Assembly (NCBI RefSeq): GCF_010093185.1
Contig: NZ_PDWL01000008.1
Location: 1-64,000 of the forward strand
Source: Pseudoxanthomonas jiangsuensis
GTDB taxonomy: Bacteria > Pseudomonadota > Gammaproteobacteria > Xanthomonadales > Xanthomonadaceae
Direction: 5' to 3'
Length of the DNA stretch: 64,000 bases
Made by a program: the position numbers and the translations under genes. This document shows positions 16,194-24,798 of this stretch, one piece after another (position 1 is the first letter of the stretch; each line of letters starts with the position of its first letter). The notes under the pieces were generated by a model. That model was given only the letters and a program-made list of their open reading frames with translations, had not been told where the DNA came from and did no database searches.

Positions 16194-16220
16194 AAAAAAC
16201 CCCTGATTTCTCAGGGGTTT
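16194..16220 (-). terminator. Terminator of the tRNA-Ala transcript
   Basis: A 10-bp stem AAACCCCTGA/TCAGGGGTTT with a 4-base loop is followed on the minus strand by TTTTTTGTTTT. It lies 33 bases past the tRNA 3' end. The island junction probably falls between the tRNA and the integrase, so this terminator may have come with the island or been kept from the host. Confidence 0.85.
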
Positions 16221-16252
16221 AGTGTGGTCCTGGATATCCTAGGACTTATAGA

Positions 16253-16328
<76 letters not shown>

Positions 16329-16391
16329 ACGGCGCGCGGACGGTGTTCTGGACCACCTGGCGGTATTCCGCCCCGACGCGCGGCGCGAATT

Positions 16392-17486
16392 CTAGCCTGC
16401 CGTGGGCGCGGCTGCCAACAGGGGCGCCAGCGCCGGTTCAAGTTCGCGCCGGCGCCAGCCCTGCAGGGCTGGCGGCCAGTCGCCGCCTTCCAGCAGGGCT
16501 TCCAGGTGGCGACGCGAGGCGAGCACGCCGTCGGGCAGGCCCAGTTCGGCGCTGCGCCGGACGACCGCGTCCTGCAGGCGCTTGACTGCATTACGGTCGG
16601 CCTCGGCCGCCGGCGCCGGCATCGCATCCTCATCGGCCAGCGGGGTGGACAGGGCCTGCCAGATCGCCGGGCCGAGCTTGCGCGGCGACTTGGGGGTGGC
16701 GTCCAGGCGCTGCTGCACGGCGGCCAGGTCCGCCGGCGCCTCGCGTGCCAGGGTCACGGCCAGTTCGTTGTCCAGCACCCAGCTGCGCGGATGGTCGCTC
16801 TCGCGGGCGTGCAGGTCGCGCCAGCGCAGCAGGCGCAAAAGCCGGCGCTGGCCCCCGGGGTCGAGGAACTGGGCCGCGCGCAGCGACAGGTGCGGCCAGC
16901 GCTCGCCCTCGTCGCGCGCCGCGTTGGCCAGGGTGCGCTCCATGTCCTCGATCATCCAGTCCTGGCGGCCGAGCTCGCGCAGGCGGATGCCGGTGGCCCG
17001 GTACAGGGCGGCCAGGTGGCGCACGTCGTCGGCCGCGTACTCCAGCTGCGAGGGACTGAGCGGGCGGCGCATCCAGTCCGAGCGGGTCTCGCCCTTGGCC
17101 AGGGCTACGCCGGTGACCTGCTCGACCAGCTTCTGGTAACCCAGGCCGGCGCCGATCCCGGCCAGCGCGGCGGCGGTCTGGGTGTCGTACATCGGTCGCG
17201 GCAGGGTGCCGCAGGCGCACTTGAAGGTGACCAGGTCCTCGCTGGCGCTGTGCATCACCTTGAGCACGTGCGGCGCGTCCAGCCAGGCGGCGATCGCCTG
17301 CGGCATGCCCGGCACCAGCGGGTCGACCAGCAGGATCTCCTCGCCGATCGCCATCTGCACCAGGGCCAGTTTCGGCCAGTAGGTGCGTTCGCGGATGAAT
17401 TCGGTGTCCAGGCCGACGAGGGGCGGGGCGTTCTCCAGCCGGCGCAGGAGTTCGGCGGGCTGGTCGATCCAGAGGGGTTGCGACAC
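16392..17486 (-). CDS. rnd: Ribonuclease D
   Basis: This 364-residue 3'-5' exoribonuclease trims tRNA precursors and other stable RNAs. The DEDD exonuclease domain shows GLDTEFIRERTYWP (first D and E), the second Asp region VMHSASEDLVTFK, and SQLEYAADDVRHLAALY (Y and last D). HRDC domains follow from about residue 210. The length matches E. coli RNase D (375). The GC and codon pattern is chromosomal, unlike the island. It is divergent from the lipoprotein gene at 17556, so both promoters lie in the 69-base gap. Confidence 0.95.
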   Translation of the reverse strand: MSQPLWIDQPAELLRRLENAPPLVGLDTEFIRERTYWPKLALVQMAIGEEILLVDPLVPGMPQAIAAWLDAPHVLKVMHSASEDLVTFKCACGTLPRPMYDTQTAAALAGIGAGLGYQKLVEQVTGVALAKGETRSDWMRRPLSPSQLEYAADDVRHLAALYRATGIRLRELGRQDWMIEDMERTLANAARDEGERWPHLSLRAAQFLDPGGQRRLLRLLRWRDLHARESDHPRSWVLDNELAVTLAREAPADLAAVQQRLDATPKSPRKLGPAIWQALSTPLADEDAMPAPAAEADRNAVKRLQDAVVRRSAELGLPDGVLASRRHLEALLEGGDWPPALQGWRRRELEPALAPLLAAAPTAG

Positions 17487-17555
17487 GTGGGTTCCGGTGG
17501 GTTTGCGGTTGCCGCTGCGGGCTGCGATAGCCTAACGTCAAACCGGTTCGTGCGG

Positions 17556-19436
17556 ATGCAGACGAAGGGAGGAGGTTTGCGCGGGCAAGCCCGGAGATGG
17601 CTGTGGACGGTCCTGCTGCTGGCGGCAGCCTGCGGCCGTGCGCCCGCGCCCCCACCGGCGCAGGCATCGGCATCGGTATCGCAGGCCGAGCCCGCCGCCG
17701 CCACGCCGCAGGTGACGGTCAGCGGCGACGAGGCCCATGCGGTGGCCGAGGTGTGGATCCCGCCCGCGCCGGCCGCCGACGCCGACCGCGCGGCCCTGCG
17801 CCGGCAGGCGGCCGCGGCCCTGGAACAGGGCCATCTGTATGAGGATGCGAACGCCGCCGCGCCGCTGTATCTGGCGTTGCTGCGCGCCGATCCGGACGAC
17901 CGTGCCGCGCAGCGTGGCCTGGAGCGCACCCGGGCGGCGGTGCTGGCCGCGGCCCGGAAGTCGCTGGAGGAGGCGGGCGAGGATGGCGCCGGGCTGGTCC
18001 GGGCCATGCAGCTGGCCGCGGTGGCGCGCACCCTGGCCCCGGCCGATCCGCAGGTGCAGGCCTTGCAGCAGGCGGTGGAGGCCGCCCGCCGGGTCGCGGC
18101 GCTGGATGCCGCCGGCGAGGACGACCTGCGCGGTGGCCGCCTGGGCGAGCAGGGCAACGGCGCGCTGGCCTATTTCCGCGACGCGCTGGCGCTGGCGCCC
18201 GAAGACGCGCGTGCGCGCCAGGGCGTGGCCGCGGTGGAGAGCGCGGCGCTGGACCGGGCCGAGGCCGCCGCCCACGCGCTGGATTTCGAAACGGCTTCGC
18301 GCTGGCTGGCGCACGCCCATGCGGCGCGCGAGGACGAGGCCGGGGCGGTCGCCGACGCACGCCGGCGGGTGGATGCCGTGCGCGCGCGGCGGATCGCGGC
18401 CCTGCGCGACGCCGCCCTGCACGATCTGCTGCAGCCCACCGGGCTGCGCGATGCCCGCGCCCGCCTGGCCGAGGTCCTGCGCATCGCCGATCCCGGCGAC
18501 CCGGTGGCGGTGCAGCTGCGCGAGCGGATCGACCTGGTGACCCACTACGGCGTGTTCCGCCCCGGCCAGGTGTTCACCGACGGCCTGGCCGACGGCAGCC
18601 GCGGCCCGCAGATGGTGGTGGTGCCGCACGGTGCGTTCCGGATGGGCGCCGAGGCTTCCGAGGCCAGCGCGGCCGAGGCGGAGAAGCCGGCGCATTACGT
18701 GCGTTTCGACCGCGGCTTCGCCATGTCCCTGACCGAGGTCACGGTGGCCGAATTCGGCCGTTTCGTGGCCGCCGCCGGCGCCCGCCCGCGCGCCACCCGG
18801 CGCGGCAATTCCACCGTCTACGACGAGCGCAGCGGCAACTTCGTCCGCCGCAGCGGGGTGGACTGGCGCTCCGGCTACGACGGCCGTCCGGCCACGGCCA
18901 GCGATCCGGTGCTGCACGTCAGCGTGCGCGACGCCGAGGCCTACGCCGCCTGGATGTCGGAGCAGACCGGCCGCCACTACCGGCTGCCGAGCGAGGCCGA
19001 GTTCGAATACGCCCTGCGCGCCGGCGGCCAGGGCCGCTATCCCTGGGGCGATGCCGGCATCCCGCCGCCGGGCAGCGGCAACTTCGCCGGCGGCAACGAC
19101 GCCTCGCACAACGGCCGCGGCTGGAACAACGCCTTCGTCGGCTACGGCGACGGCTACTGGGGGCCGGCCCCGGCCGGGCGCTTCCAGGCCAATGCATGGG
19201 GCCTTCACGATCTGGCCGGCAATGTCTCCGAGTGGGTCGCCGACTGCTGGCACGCCAGCTACCGGCGGGCCCCGGCCGACGGCGCGCCCTGGTTCAACCC
19301 GGGCTGCAGGGCGCGGGTGATCCGCGGCGGCTCCTGGGCCGGTGCTCCGGCGCAGACCCGGTCGGCGTGGCGGGGCTCGATGGATTCGGATATCACTAAC
19401 GGGCGCGTCGGCTTCCGGCTGGTACGCGGCATCTGA
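17556..19436 (+). CDS. Lipoprotein with formylglycine-generating-enzyme-like (SUMF1/PvdO) domain
   Basis: The 626-residue protein begins with a lipoprotein signal (TVLLLAAACGRAP). It has an alanine-rich helical region with TPR-like repeats (residues 75-325) and a C-terminal FGE-sulfatase domain (from about 355): MVVVPHGAFRMGAE, FAMSLTEVTVAEFGRF, YRLPSEAEFEYALRAG, YPWGD, GLHDLAGNVSEWVADCW and RVIRGGSW...GFRLVR. The two active cysteines of true formylglycine enzymes are absent after RGGSW, so sulfatase activation is unlikely. A structural or other oxygenase-type role is possible. The open frame extends upstream to 16224, but that part is antisense to rnd. The ATG at 17556 or a TTG 24 bases later beside GGAGGAGG could be the start. 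Confidence 0.8.
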   Translation: MQTKGGGLRGQARRWLWTVLLLAAACGRAPAPPPAQASASVSQAEPAAATPQVTVSGDEAHAVAEVWIPPAPAADADRAALRRQAAAALEQGHLYEDANAAAPLYLALLRADPDDRAAQRGLERTRAAVLAAARKSLEEAGEDGAGLVRAMQLAAVARTLAPADPQVQALQQAVEAARRVAALDAAGEDDLRGGRLGEQGNGALAYFRDALALAPEDARARQGVAAVESAALDRAEAAAHALDFETASRWLAHAHAAREDEAGAVADARRRVDAVRARRIAALRDAALHDLLQPTGLRDARARLAEVLRIADPGDPVAVQLRERIDLVTHYGVFRPGQVFTDGLADGSRGPQMVVVPHGAFRMGAEASEASAAEAEKPAHYVRFDRGFAMSLTEVTVAEFGRFVAAAGARPRATRRGNSTVYDERSGNFVRRSGVDWRSGYDGRPATASDPVLHVSVRDAEAYAAWMSEQTGRHYRLPSEAEFEYALRAGGQGRYPWGDAGIPPPGSGNFAGGNDASHNGRGWNNAFVGYGDGYWGPAPAGRFQANAWGLHDLAGNVSEWVADCWHASYRRAPADGAPWFNPGCRARVIRGGSWAGAPAQTRSAWRGSMDSDITNGRVGFRLVRGI

Positions 19437-19450
19437 GGAGGAAGGGGAGC

Positions 19451-20350
19451 ATGCGCAACGATCCGTTCGGCCGCGGCGACGGCCAGCAGGTGCGGCGCCG
19501 CGGCGGCGGCCTGTTCGGCAACATCCGCTGGCTGGTGCTGCTCGGTTTCCTGGCCTATGGCGGCTGCTACTACCTGTCCAACCGCACCCAGGATCCGTAC
19601 ACCGGCGAGACGGTGCTGATCGACAGCTCGATCGGGCCGGAGCAGGAGCGCGCGCTGGGCTTGCAGGCCTACAAGGAGATCCTGTCCCAGGAGCGGCCCC
19701 TGCCGAAGTCCGACCCGACCGCGCAGCAGATCACCGAGATCGCCCGGCGGCTGATCGCCAAGGTCGACGTGGTCACCGCCGAGCTGGCGGCCGAGCACGG
19801 CATGGCCGCGCCGGAGCACTGGCGCCAGTTTGAGTGGGACGTCAACGTGATCCCGTCGGAGCAGGCCAACGCCTTCTGCCTGCCCGGCGGCAAGATGGCG
19901 GTCTACACCGGCCTGGTCCCGGTGGCCCGGAGCGCCGACGCGATGGCGGTGGTGATGGGCCACGAGATCGCCCACGCGCTGCTGCGCCACGGCGCGCAGC
20001 GGATGAGCCAGCAGAAGCTGGCGCAGATCGGGCAGATGGCCGGCGCGGCCAGCGGCATGGACCCGCAACAGCAGCAGATGGTGATGGCGGCGATGGGCTA
20101 CGGCTACCTGCTGCCGTACGCGCGCAGCCACGAGACCCAGGCCGACGAGGTCGGGCTGATGCTGGCCGCCGCGGCCTGCTACGACCCCAACGAGGCCATC
20201 GGCCTGTGGCAGCGGATGAGCGAGTCCTCGGGCGGGGAGGCGCCGCCGGAGTTCTCTTCCACCCACCCCAATCCGGGCACCCGGATCCAGACCCTGCAGG
20301 GGCTGATGCCCAAGGCGATGGAGTACCGGCAGAAGTTCTGCAGGCAGTAG
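19451..20350 (+). CDS. M48-family membrane-anchored metalloprotease (LoiP/YcaL-like)
   Basis: The 299-residue protein has one N-terminal membrane anchor (WLVLLGFLAYGGCYYL) and then a periplasmic zinc-protease domain. The motif is VVMGHEIAHALLRHG (HExxH), with the third zinc ligand in SHETQADEVGLML and a late FSSTHPNPGTRIQTL segment. Proteins of this subfamily take part in outer-membrane protein quality control. It is 14 bases downstream of the FGE-like lipoprotein gene with a GGAGGAAGGGGAG ribosome site, so the two are co-transcribed and probably both act in the envelope. Confidence 0.88.
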   Translation: MRNDPFGRGDGQQVRRRGGGLFGNIRWLVLLGFLAYGGCYYLSNRTQDPYTGETVLIDSSIGPEQERALGLQAYKEILSQERPLPKSDPTAQQITEIARRLIAKVDVVTAELAAEHGMAAPEHWRQFEWDVNVIPSEQANAFCLPGGKMAVYTGLVPVARSADAMAVVMGHEIAHALLRHGAQRMSQQKLAQIGQMAGAASGMDPQQQQMVMAAMGYGYLLPYARSHETQADEVGLMLAAAACYDPNEAIGLWQRMSESSGGEAPPEFSSTHPNPGTRIQTLQGLMPKAMEYRQKFCRQ

Positions 20351-20360
20351 GGCGCGCGCC

Positions 20361-20885
20361 TCAGCGGCGAGGCTTGCCGCCGGTACCGGTGCCGGTGCCG
20401 CCGCCGCGCTCGGGTTCGCCGCGCGGCGGTGCGGCCGGACGGCCCAGGCCGCCGCCGGTCAGGCCGCGCTGGAACTCCTGCCAGATCTCCAGGTTGCGCT
20501 CGGTCAGCTGGTTCATCGCCGTCCACGGGGTCTGCCCGAGGAGGTTGCCCATCTGCTGGCGGAAGCTCTGCTGCTGCTCCATGAACAGCTGCATGCTGCG
20601 CTCCAGGTAGTTGCCCATGAAGCCCTGCAGCGAATCGCCGTAGAAGCGGATGATCTGGCTCAGCAGCTGGGTCGAGAGCATCGGCTCGCCGTCCTGCTCC
20701 TGCTCGGCGATGATCTGCAGAAGCACCGAGCGGGTCAGGTCCTCGCCGCTCTTGGCGTCGCGCACCTCGAACGATTCGCCGTCGAGGATCAGCTGGCGCA
20801 CGTCCTCGATGGTGATGTAGCTGGAGATCTCGGTGTCGTACAGCCGGCGGTTCGGGTACTTCTTGATGATGCGTGTGGCGGCCAT
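20361..20885 (-). CDS. phaR: Polyhydroxyalkanoate synthesis repressor PhaR
   Basis: The 174-residue protein begins RIIKKYPNRRLYDTEISSYI, the hallmark of the PHB/PHA accumulation regulator DNA-binding domain. It continues with the accumulation domain (SQIIRFYGDSLQGFMGNYLE) and a glycine/proline-rich tail. PhaR binds both promoter DNA and polymer granules and represses phasin genes. The ATG at 20885 aligns with other PhaR starts, and a longer frame to 20933 is not needed. It lies downstream of the acetoacetyl-CoA reductase gene in the same direction, which fits a PHA role. Confidence 0.93.
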   Translation of the reverse strand: MAATRIIKKYPNRRLYDTEISSYITIEDVRQLILDGESFEVRDAKSGEDLTRSVLLQIIAEQEQDGEPMLSTQLLSQIIRFYGDSLQGFMGNYLERSMQLFMEQQQSFRQQMGNLLGQTPWTAMNQLTERNLEIWQEFQRGLTGGGLGRPAAPPRGEPERGGGTGTGTGGKPRR

Positions 20886-20972
20886 CGGCAGAGCGCTCAC
20901 TCGTGGCTTCAAGTGGGCGCGAGCATGGCGCACCGCAGCAGTGCATGCAACTGCCGTCGGCGGGCTTGACGG

Positions 20973-21716
20973 TTACCAGCCCATGTGGTGGCCGCCGTTG
21001 ATGTCCAGGTTCGAGCCGGTGATCCAGGCCGCCTGGTCGTCGACCAGGAAGCCGACCGCGTAGGCGATCTCCTCCGGCTTGCCCAGGCGCCCGGTGGGGA
21101 TGTCGGCGGCGATCTTGGCGCGCACTTCCTCCGGCACCGCCATCACCATGTCGGTGGCCACGTAGCCGGGCGAGACGGTGTTGACGGTGATCCCCAGCTT
21201 GGCGTTCTCGCGCGCCAGGGAGATGGTGAAACCGTGCATGCCGGCCTTGGCCGCGGCGTAGTTGGCCTGGCCGTACTGGCCCTTGAGGCCGTTGATCGAG
21301 CTGATCTGGATGATCCGCCCCCACTTGCGGTCACGCATGCCCTCGATCACCGGTCGGGTGACGTTGAACACCGAGTTGAGGTTGGTGTTGATCACGTCGT
21401 TCCACTGCTCGGCCTTCATCTTGTGGAAGGTGCCGTCGCGGGTGATGCCGGCGTTGTTGATCAGGATCTCGACCGGGCCGAGCTTCTGCTCGACCTCCCG
21501 GACCATGGCCGCGGCCTCGTCGGGCGAGGTGACGTCGCCCTTGACCAGGGTGATGTCATAGCCGTCGGCCTTCATCTGCGCCTGCCACGCCTTGGCCTTT
21601 TCCTCGTTGCGGTAGTTGGTGGCGACCTTGTGGCCCATGTCGGCCAGGCGCTTGCAGATGGAGGTGCCGATGCCGCCGGTACCGCCGGTGACGAGTGCGA
21701 CGCGACTGCTGCTCAT
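20973..21716 (-). CDS. phbB: Acetoacetyl-CoA reductase (PhbB/PhaB)
   Basis: This 247-residue short-chain dehydrogenase has the NADPH-binding VTGGTGGIGTSICKRLA at the start, NNAG in the middle (LINNAGITRDG), and the Ser-Tyr-Lys triad in SSINGLKGQYGQANYAAAKAG. The length and close match in character to PhbB/PhaB proteins support reduction of acetoacetyl-CoA to (R)-3-hydroxybutyryl-CoA for polymer synthesis. A FabG-like activity cannot be excluded. phaR follows 87 bases later. No PHA synthase gene is in the window. Confidence 0.88.
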   Translation of the reverse strand: MSSSRVALVTGGTGGIGTSICKRLADMGHKVATNYRNEEKAKAWQAQMKADGYDITLVKGDVTSPDEAAAMVREVEQKLGPVEILINNAGITRDGTFHKMKAEQWNDVINTNLNSVFNVTRPVIEGMRDRKWGRIIQISSINGLKGQYGQANYAAAKAGMHGFTISLARENAKLGITVNTVSPGYVATDMVMAVPEEVRAKIAADIPTGRLGKPEEIAYAVGFLVDDQAAWITGSNLDINGGHHMGW

Positions 21717-21744
21717 GGGACGGCCCCTCCCAGGGCTGGTCTAT

Positions 21745-22668
21745 TCAGGTAGTGGACGTTGCAGTTTTAGAGGCCGCTTCATGAAAGTGCAAGCGTGCCG
21801 GCAGGCGTGCTTCATCGAAGTGCGAAAGCGCGCACCGCAATAGTGCGTCGGGGCTTCTCGCGCCCTGCAACGGTGCCGGATCCTGGCCGAGCAGGGTCCA
21901 GCAATGCTGCAATGCGGGGACCGGATCCGCGGCGTCCACCGGCAGGGCGGCGCTGGACTTGGACAGCTTGTGGCCATCGGCATCGAGCAGCAGGGGCAGG
22001 TGCAGGTAGCGCGGCACCGGCAGGCCAAGCGCACGCTGTAGCAGGATCTGGCGCGGGGTGGAGTCGAGCAGGTCGGCGCCGCGCACCACGTCGGTGATGC
22101 CCTGGTCGGCATCGTCGACCACCACCGCCAGCTGGTAGGCCCAGCAACCGTCGGCGCGCAGCAGGACGAAGTCTCCGACCTCGGCCGCCACGTCCTGGAC
22201 CACCCGGCCCTGCAGCCCGTCCTCGAACGCGACCATGCTGCCGTCGGCCACCCGCAGGCGGATGGCCGGCCGCGGCCGCGGCGCGGCGGCCACGCAGCGG
22301 CGGTGGATGCCGCCCTGGGCGGCCAGTTCGCTGCGGCTGCAGGAGCAGGAGAAGGCCAGGCCTTGGGCGAGCAGCCCCTCCAGCGCCGCCCGGTAGAGGT
22401 CGTGGCGTGCGCTCTGCCGGACCACCGGCGCGTCGGAGAGCAGGCCGAACGCGGCCAGGGTCGCCAGCTGGGCCTCGGCGGCGCCGGGCACCTCGCGTGG
22501 CGGGTCGAGATCCTCGATCCGCACCAGCCATTGCCCGCCGGCGCGCCGCGCCAGCAGCCAGCTGCCGAGCGCCGCCAGCAGGGACCCTGCGTGCAGCGGG
22601 CCGGTCGGCGAAGGGGCGAAGCGGCCGCGGTAGGGCGGTGGCGGCGGGACGGGCGGCGATCCGGGCAT
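21745..22668 (-). CDS. gluQ: Glutamyl-Q tRNA(Asp) synthetase
   Basis: This 307-residue paralogue of glutamyl-tRNA synthetase has only the catalytic domain. It charges glutamate onto the queuosine base of tRNA-Asp. It shows the class I signature [20 protein letters not shown], the conserved IEDLDPPR, a zinc site formed by CSCSRSEL and HRRC, and the KLSKS loop. The anticodon-binding domain of GltX is absent, which defines the family. The ATG at 22668 is chosen over the frame start at 22743 because the extra residues are not protein-like. It is divergent from htpX. Confidence 0.92.
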   Translation of the reverse strand: MPGSPPVPPPPPYRGRFAPSPTGPLHAGSLLAALGSWLLARRAGGQWLVRIEDLDPPREVPGAAEAQLATLAAFGLLSDAPVVRQSARHDLYRAALEGLLAQGLAFSCSCSRSELAAQGGIHRRCVAAAPRPRPAIRLRVADGSMVAFEDGLQGRVVQDVAAEVGDFVLLRADGCWAYQLAVVVDDADQGITDVVRGADLLDSTPRQILLQRALGLPVPRYLHLPLLLDADGHKLSKSSAALPVDAADPVPALQHCWTLLGQDPAPLQGARSPDALLRCALSHFDEARLPARLHFHEAASKTATSTT

Positions 22669-22766
22669 CACCGCATGGTCGCGGCGGGCGTGGCTTGATT
22701 TCAAGCCGGCGCGTACCCATTCCCCTTTCCGACAAGCCGACAAGCCAATCCCCCGGAGACTTGCCC

Positions 22767-23645
22767 GTGTTCAGCCGCATCGCCCTGTTCCTCGCCACCA
22801 ACCTGGCCGTCCTGTTCCTGGCCGGCATCGTGATGTCCCTGCTCGGAGTGAATCCGAACCAGATGGGCGGGCTGCTGGTGATGGCGGCGCTGTTCGGCTT
22901 CGGCGGCTCGCTGGTCTCGCTGCTGATGTCCAAGTGGATGGCCAAGCGCGCCACCGGCGCCCAGGTCATCACCCAGCCGCGCAACGAGACCGAACGCTGG
23001 CTGCTGGCCACGGTGCAGCGCCAGGCCCGGGCCGCCGGCATCGGCATGCCCGAGGTCGCGGTCTACGACGCGCCGGAGATCAACGCCTTCGCCACCGGCG
23101 CCAACCGCAACAACGCGCTGGTGGCGGTGTCCACCGGCCTTTTGCGCAACATGCGCGCTGAGGAGGCCGAAGCCGTGCTCGGCCACGAGGTCGCGCACGT
23201 GGCCAACGGCGACATGGTGACCATGGCCCTGTTGCAGGGCGTGCTCAACACCTTCGTGATCGTACTGGCGCGGGTGGTCGGCGGGGTGGTGGACAGCTAT
23301 TTGTCCGGCAACCGCGAGGGCAATGGCGGACGCGGCCTGGCCTATTACGCGGTGGTGATGGTGCTGGAGATGGTGTTCGGCCTGTTCGCGACCATGATCG
23401 CGATGTGGTTCTCGCGCCACCGCGAGTTCCGCGCCGACGCCGGCGGCGCCCGCCTGGCCGGCCGGGAGAAGATGATCGCCGCGCTGGAAAGGCTCTCGCT
23501 CAACCACGGCCAGAGCACCTTGCCGGCCCAGGTCGAGGCCTTCGGCATCGCCGGCGGCATGGGCCAGGGGCTGCGCCGGCTGTTCCTCAGCCATCCGCCG
23601 CTGCCCGAGCGGATCGCCGCGCTGCGGGCCTCGACCGAGGTCTGA
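22767..23645 (+). CDS. htpX: HtpX, membrane zinc protease
   Basis: This 292-residue M48B protease has two N-terminal membrane segments ([20 protein letters not shown] and [20 protein letters not shown]), the active site [14 protein letters not shown], two further hydrophobic segments, and the third ligand in [14 protein letters not shown]. It degrades misfolded inner-membrane proteins in partnership with FtsH. The GTG at 22767 gives the standard length (E. coli 293). The open frame upstream to 22407 is antisense to gluQ. Confidence 0.96.
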   Translation: MFSRIALFLATNLAVLFLAGIVMSLLGVNPNQMGGLLVMAALFGFGGSLVSLLMSKWMAKRATGAQVITQPRNETERWLLATVQRQARAAGIGMPEVAVYDAPEINAFATGANRNNALVAVSTGLLRNMRAEEAEAVLGHEVAHVANGDMVTMALLQGVLNTFVIVLARVVGGVVDSYLSGNREGNGGRGLAYYAVVMVLEMVFGLFATMIAMWFSRHREFRADAGGARLAGREKMIAALERLSLNHGQSTLPAQVEAFGIAGGMGQGLRRLFLSHPPLPERIAALRASTEV

Positions 23646-23671
23646 GCGCTGGCGGATCGGTACGGCGGGGA

Positions 23672-24106
23672 TCAGCCCCCGGCCTGCACCCGGCTGCATT
23701 CGCGCGCCGGCAGGCCTGACAGGGTCAGGCTGGCCGCGCCGTCCTTGTCCCAGAACTCGTTGCCGTTGCCGTCGGCATAGCGGGCACCGGAGCCGGCCTC
23801 GACCTGCGGCAGCAACAGCTGGCCGCGGTCGTGGGTCAGGGTGAGATCGCCGGCGTCGCGGTCGAAACGCGCGGCGATGCGCTGCTCTCCGCATTGCCAG
23901 TGGCTCTCGACGATGGTCGCTGCGGGGGGCGGCGGTGCCGGCTCGGCGGTTTCGCCGATGGCGGCGGCCGCTGCGGGATCGCCCGCCTTGGCGCAGGCGG
24001 CGAGCAGCAGTGCCAGGGCAGCTGCGGCCAGCAGGCCGCCGCCCCGGGAGGCGGGACGCTCTGGACGGTGGGATTCTGCGGAAGCGCGCGGCGCATCCGG
24101 CCCCAT
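23672..24106 (-). CDS. Lipoprotein with MliC-like lysozyme-inhibitor domain
   Basis: The 144-residue protein has a basic N terminus, then AAALALLLAACAKAG with a lipobox cysteine, an alanine/proline linker, and a C-terminal region resembling membrane-bound inhibitors of c-type lysozyme (ESHWQCGEQRIAARF, then GARYADGNGNEFWDKDG and ARECSR). The paired cysteines fit the usual disulfide of that fold. It would protect peptidoglycan at the outer membrane. Its ATG overlaps the stop of the DJ-1/PfpI gene (ATGA), so the two are translated together. Confidence 0.75.
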   Translation of the reverse strand: MGPDAPRASAESHRPERPASRGGGLLAAAALALLLAACAKAGDPAAAAAIGETAEPAPPPPAATIVESHWQCGEQRIAARFDRDAGDLTLTHDRGQLLLPQVEAGSGARYADGNGNEFWDKDGAASLTLSGLPARECSRVQAGG

Positions 24107-24672
24107 CACGCCGAGCGCTCCTGGCCGCGGTGCCGGCCTTCGCCGATTTCCTCCACCAGCTTGGCGCAGAACGCCGGCAGGTCCTTGGGCGTGCGGCTGG
24201 TGACCAGGCCCTGGTCGACCACCACCTCGCGGTCCACCCAGCGCGCGCCGGCGTTCTCCAGGTCGCGGTGGATGTTGGGCACCGAGGTCAGCTCGCGCTG
24301 TTCGACCACGCCGGCGTCCACCAGCACCCAGGGGCCGTGGCAGATCGCGCCGACCGGCTTGCCGGCCTCGAAGAACGCGCGGGCGAAGCGGATCGCGTTG
24401 TCGTCGTGGCGCAGGGCGTCGGGGTTGAACAGGCCGCCGGGGATGACCAGGGCGTCGTAGTCGGCGGCATCGGCTCCGGCCAGGTCGCGGTCCACGTCCA
24501 CGCTGCGGCCCTTGTCGAAATGGCGCATGCCCTGGATCGAACCCTGTTCCGGCGAGACCACGTCGACCTGGGCGCCGTGCTCGCGCAGGGCGCGCATCGG
24601 TTCGAGCAGTTCGGACTCCTCGAAGCCGTTGCTGGCGAGGATGGCGACGCGTTTTCCGGTGAGGTGGCTCAT
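24106..24672 (-). CDS. DJ-1/PfpI-family protein (type 1 glutamine amidotransferase-like)
   Basis: This 188-residue protein has the nucleophile elbow cysteine in GAICHGPWVLVDAG and the early acid site NGFEESELLEP. It ends with DLPAFCAKLVEEIG, a typical PfpI/YhbO layout. Members act as protein or nucleotide deglycases or as chaperones during stress. The exact substrate cannot be told. The ATG at 24672 begins the conserved LTGKRVAILASNGFEE strand. It is the first gene of a two-gene unit with the MliC-like lipoprotein. Confidence 0.85.
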   Translation of the reverse strand: MSHLTGKRVAILASNGFEESELLEPMRALREHGAQVDVVSPEQGSIQGMRHFDKGRSVDVDRDLAGADAADYDALVIPGGLFNPDALRHDDNAIRFARAFFEAGKPVGAICHGPWVLVDAGVVEQRELTSVPNIHRDLENAGARWVDREVVVDQGLVTSRTPKDLPAFCAKLVEEIGEGRHRGQERSA

Positions 24673-24798
24673 GCGCGGGACTCCTTGGCTGGGTGGCTCG
24701 GAACGGCCGAGGGTAGGGCGCCGCATGCATGGCCGGTGCGAAGGCGATGTATGCGAATCATTAAGGCGACGCCCCGCATTGGCGGCGGATGGGGGCCC

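Noticed and set aside
17538..19253. 571-codon minus-strand frame under the FGE-like gene
   Set aside because: Antisense shadow; amino-acid make-up is untypical of a protein and no ribosome site is present.
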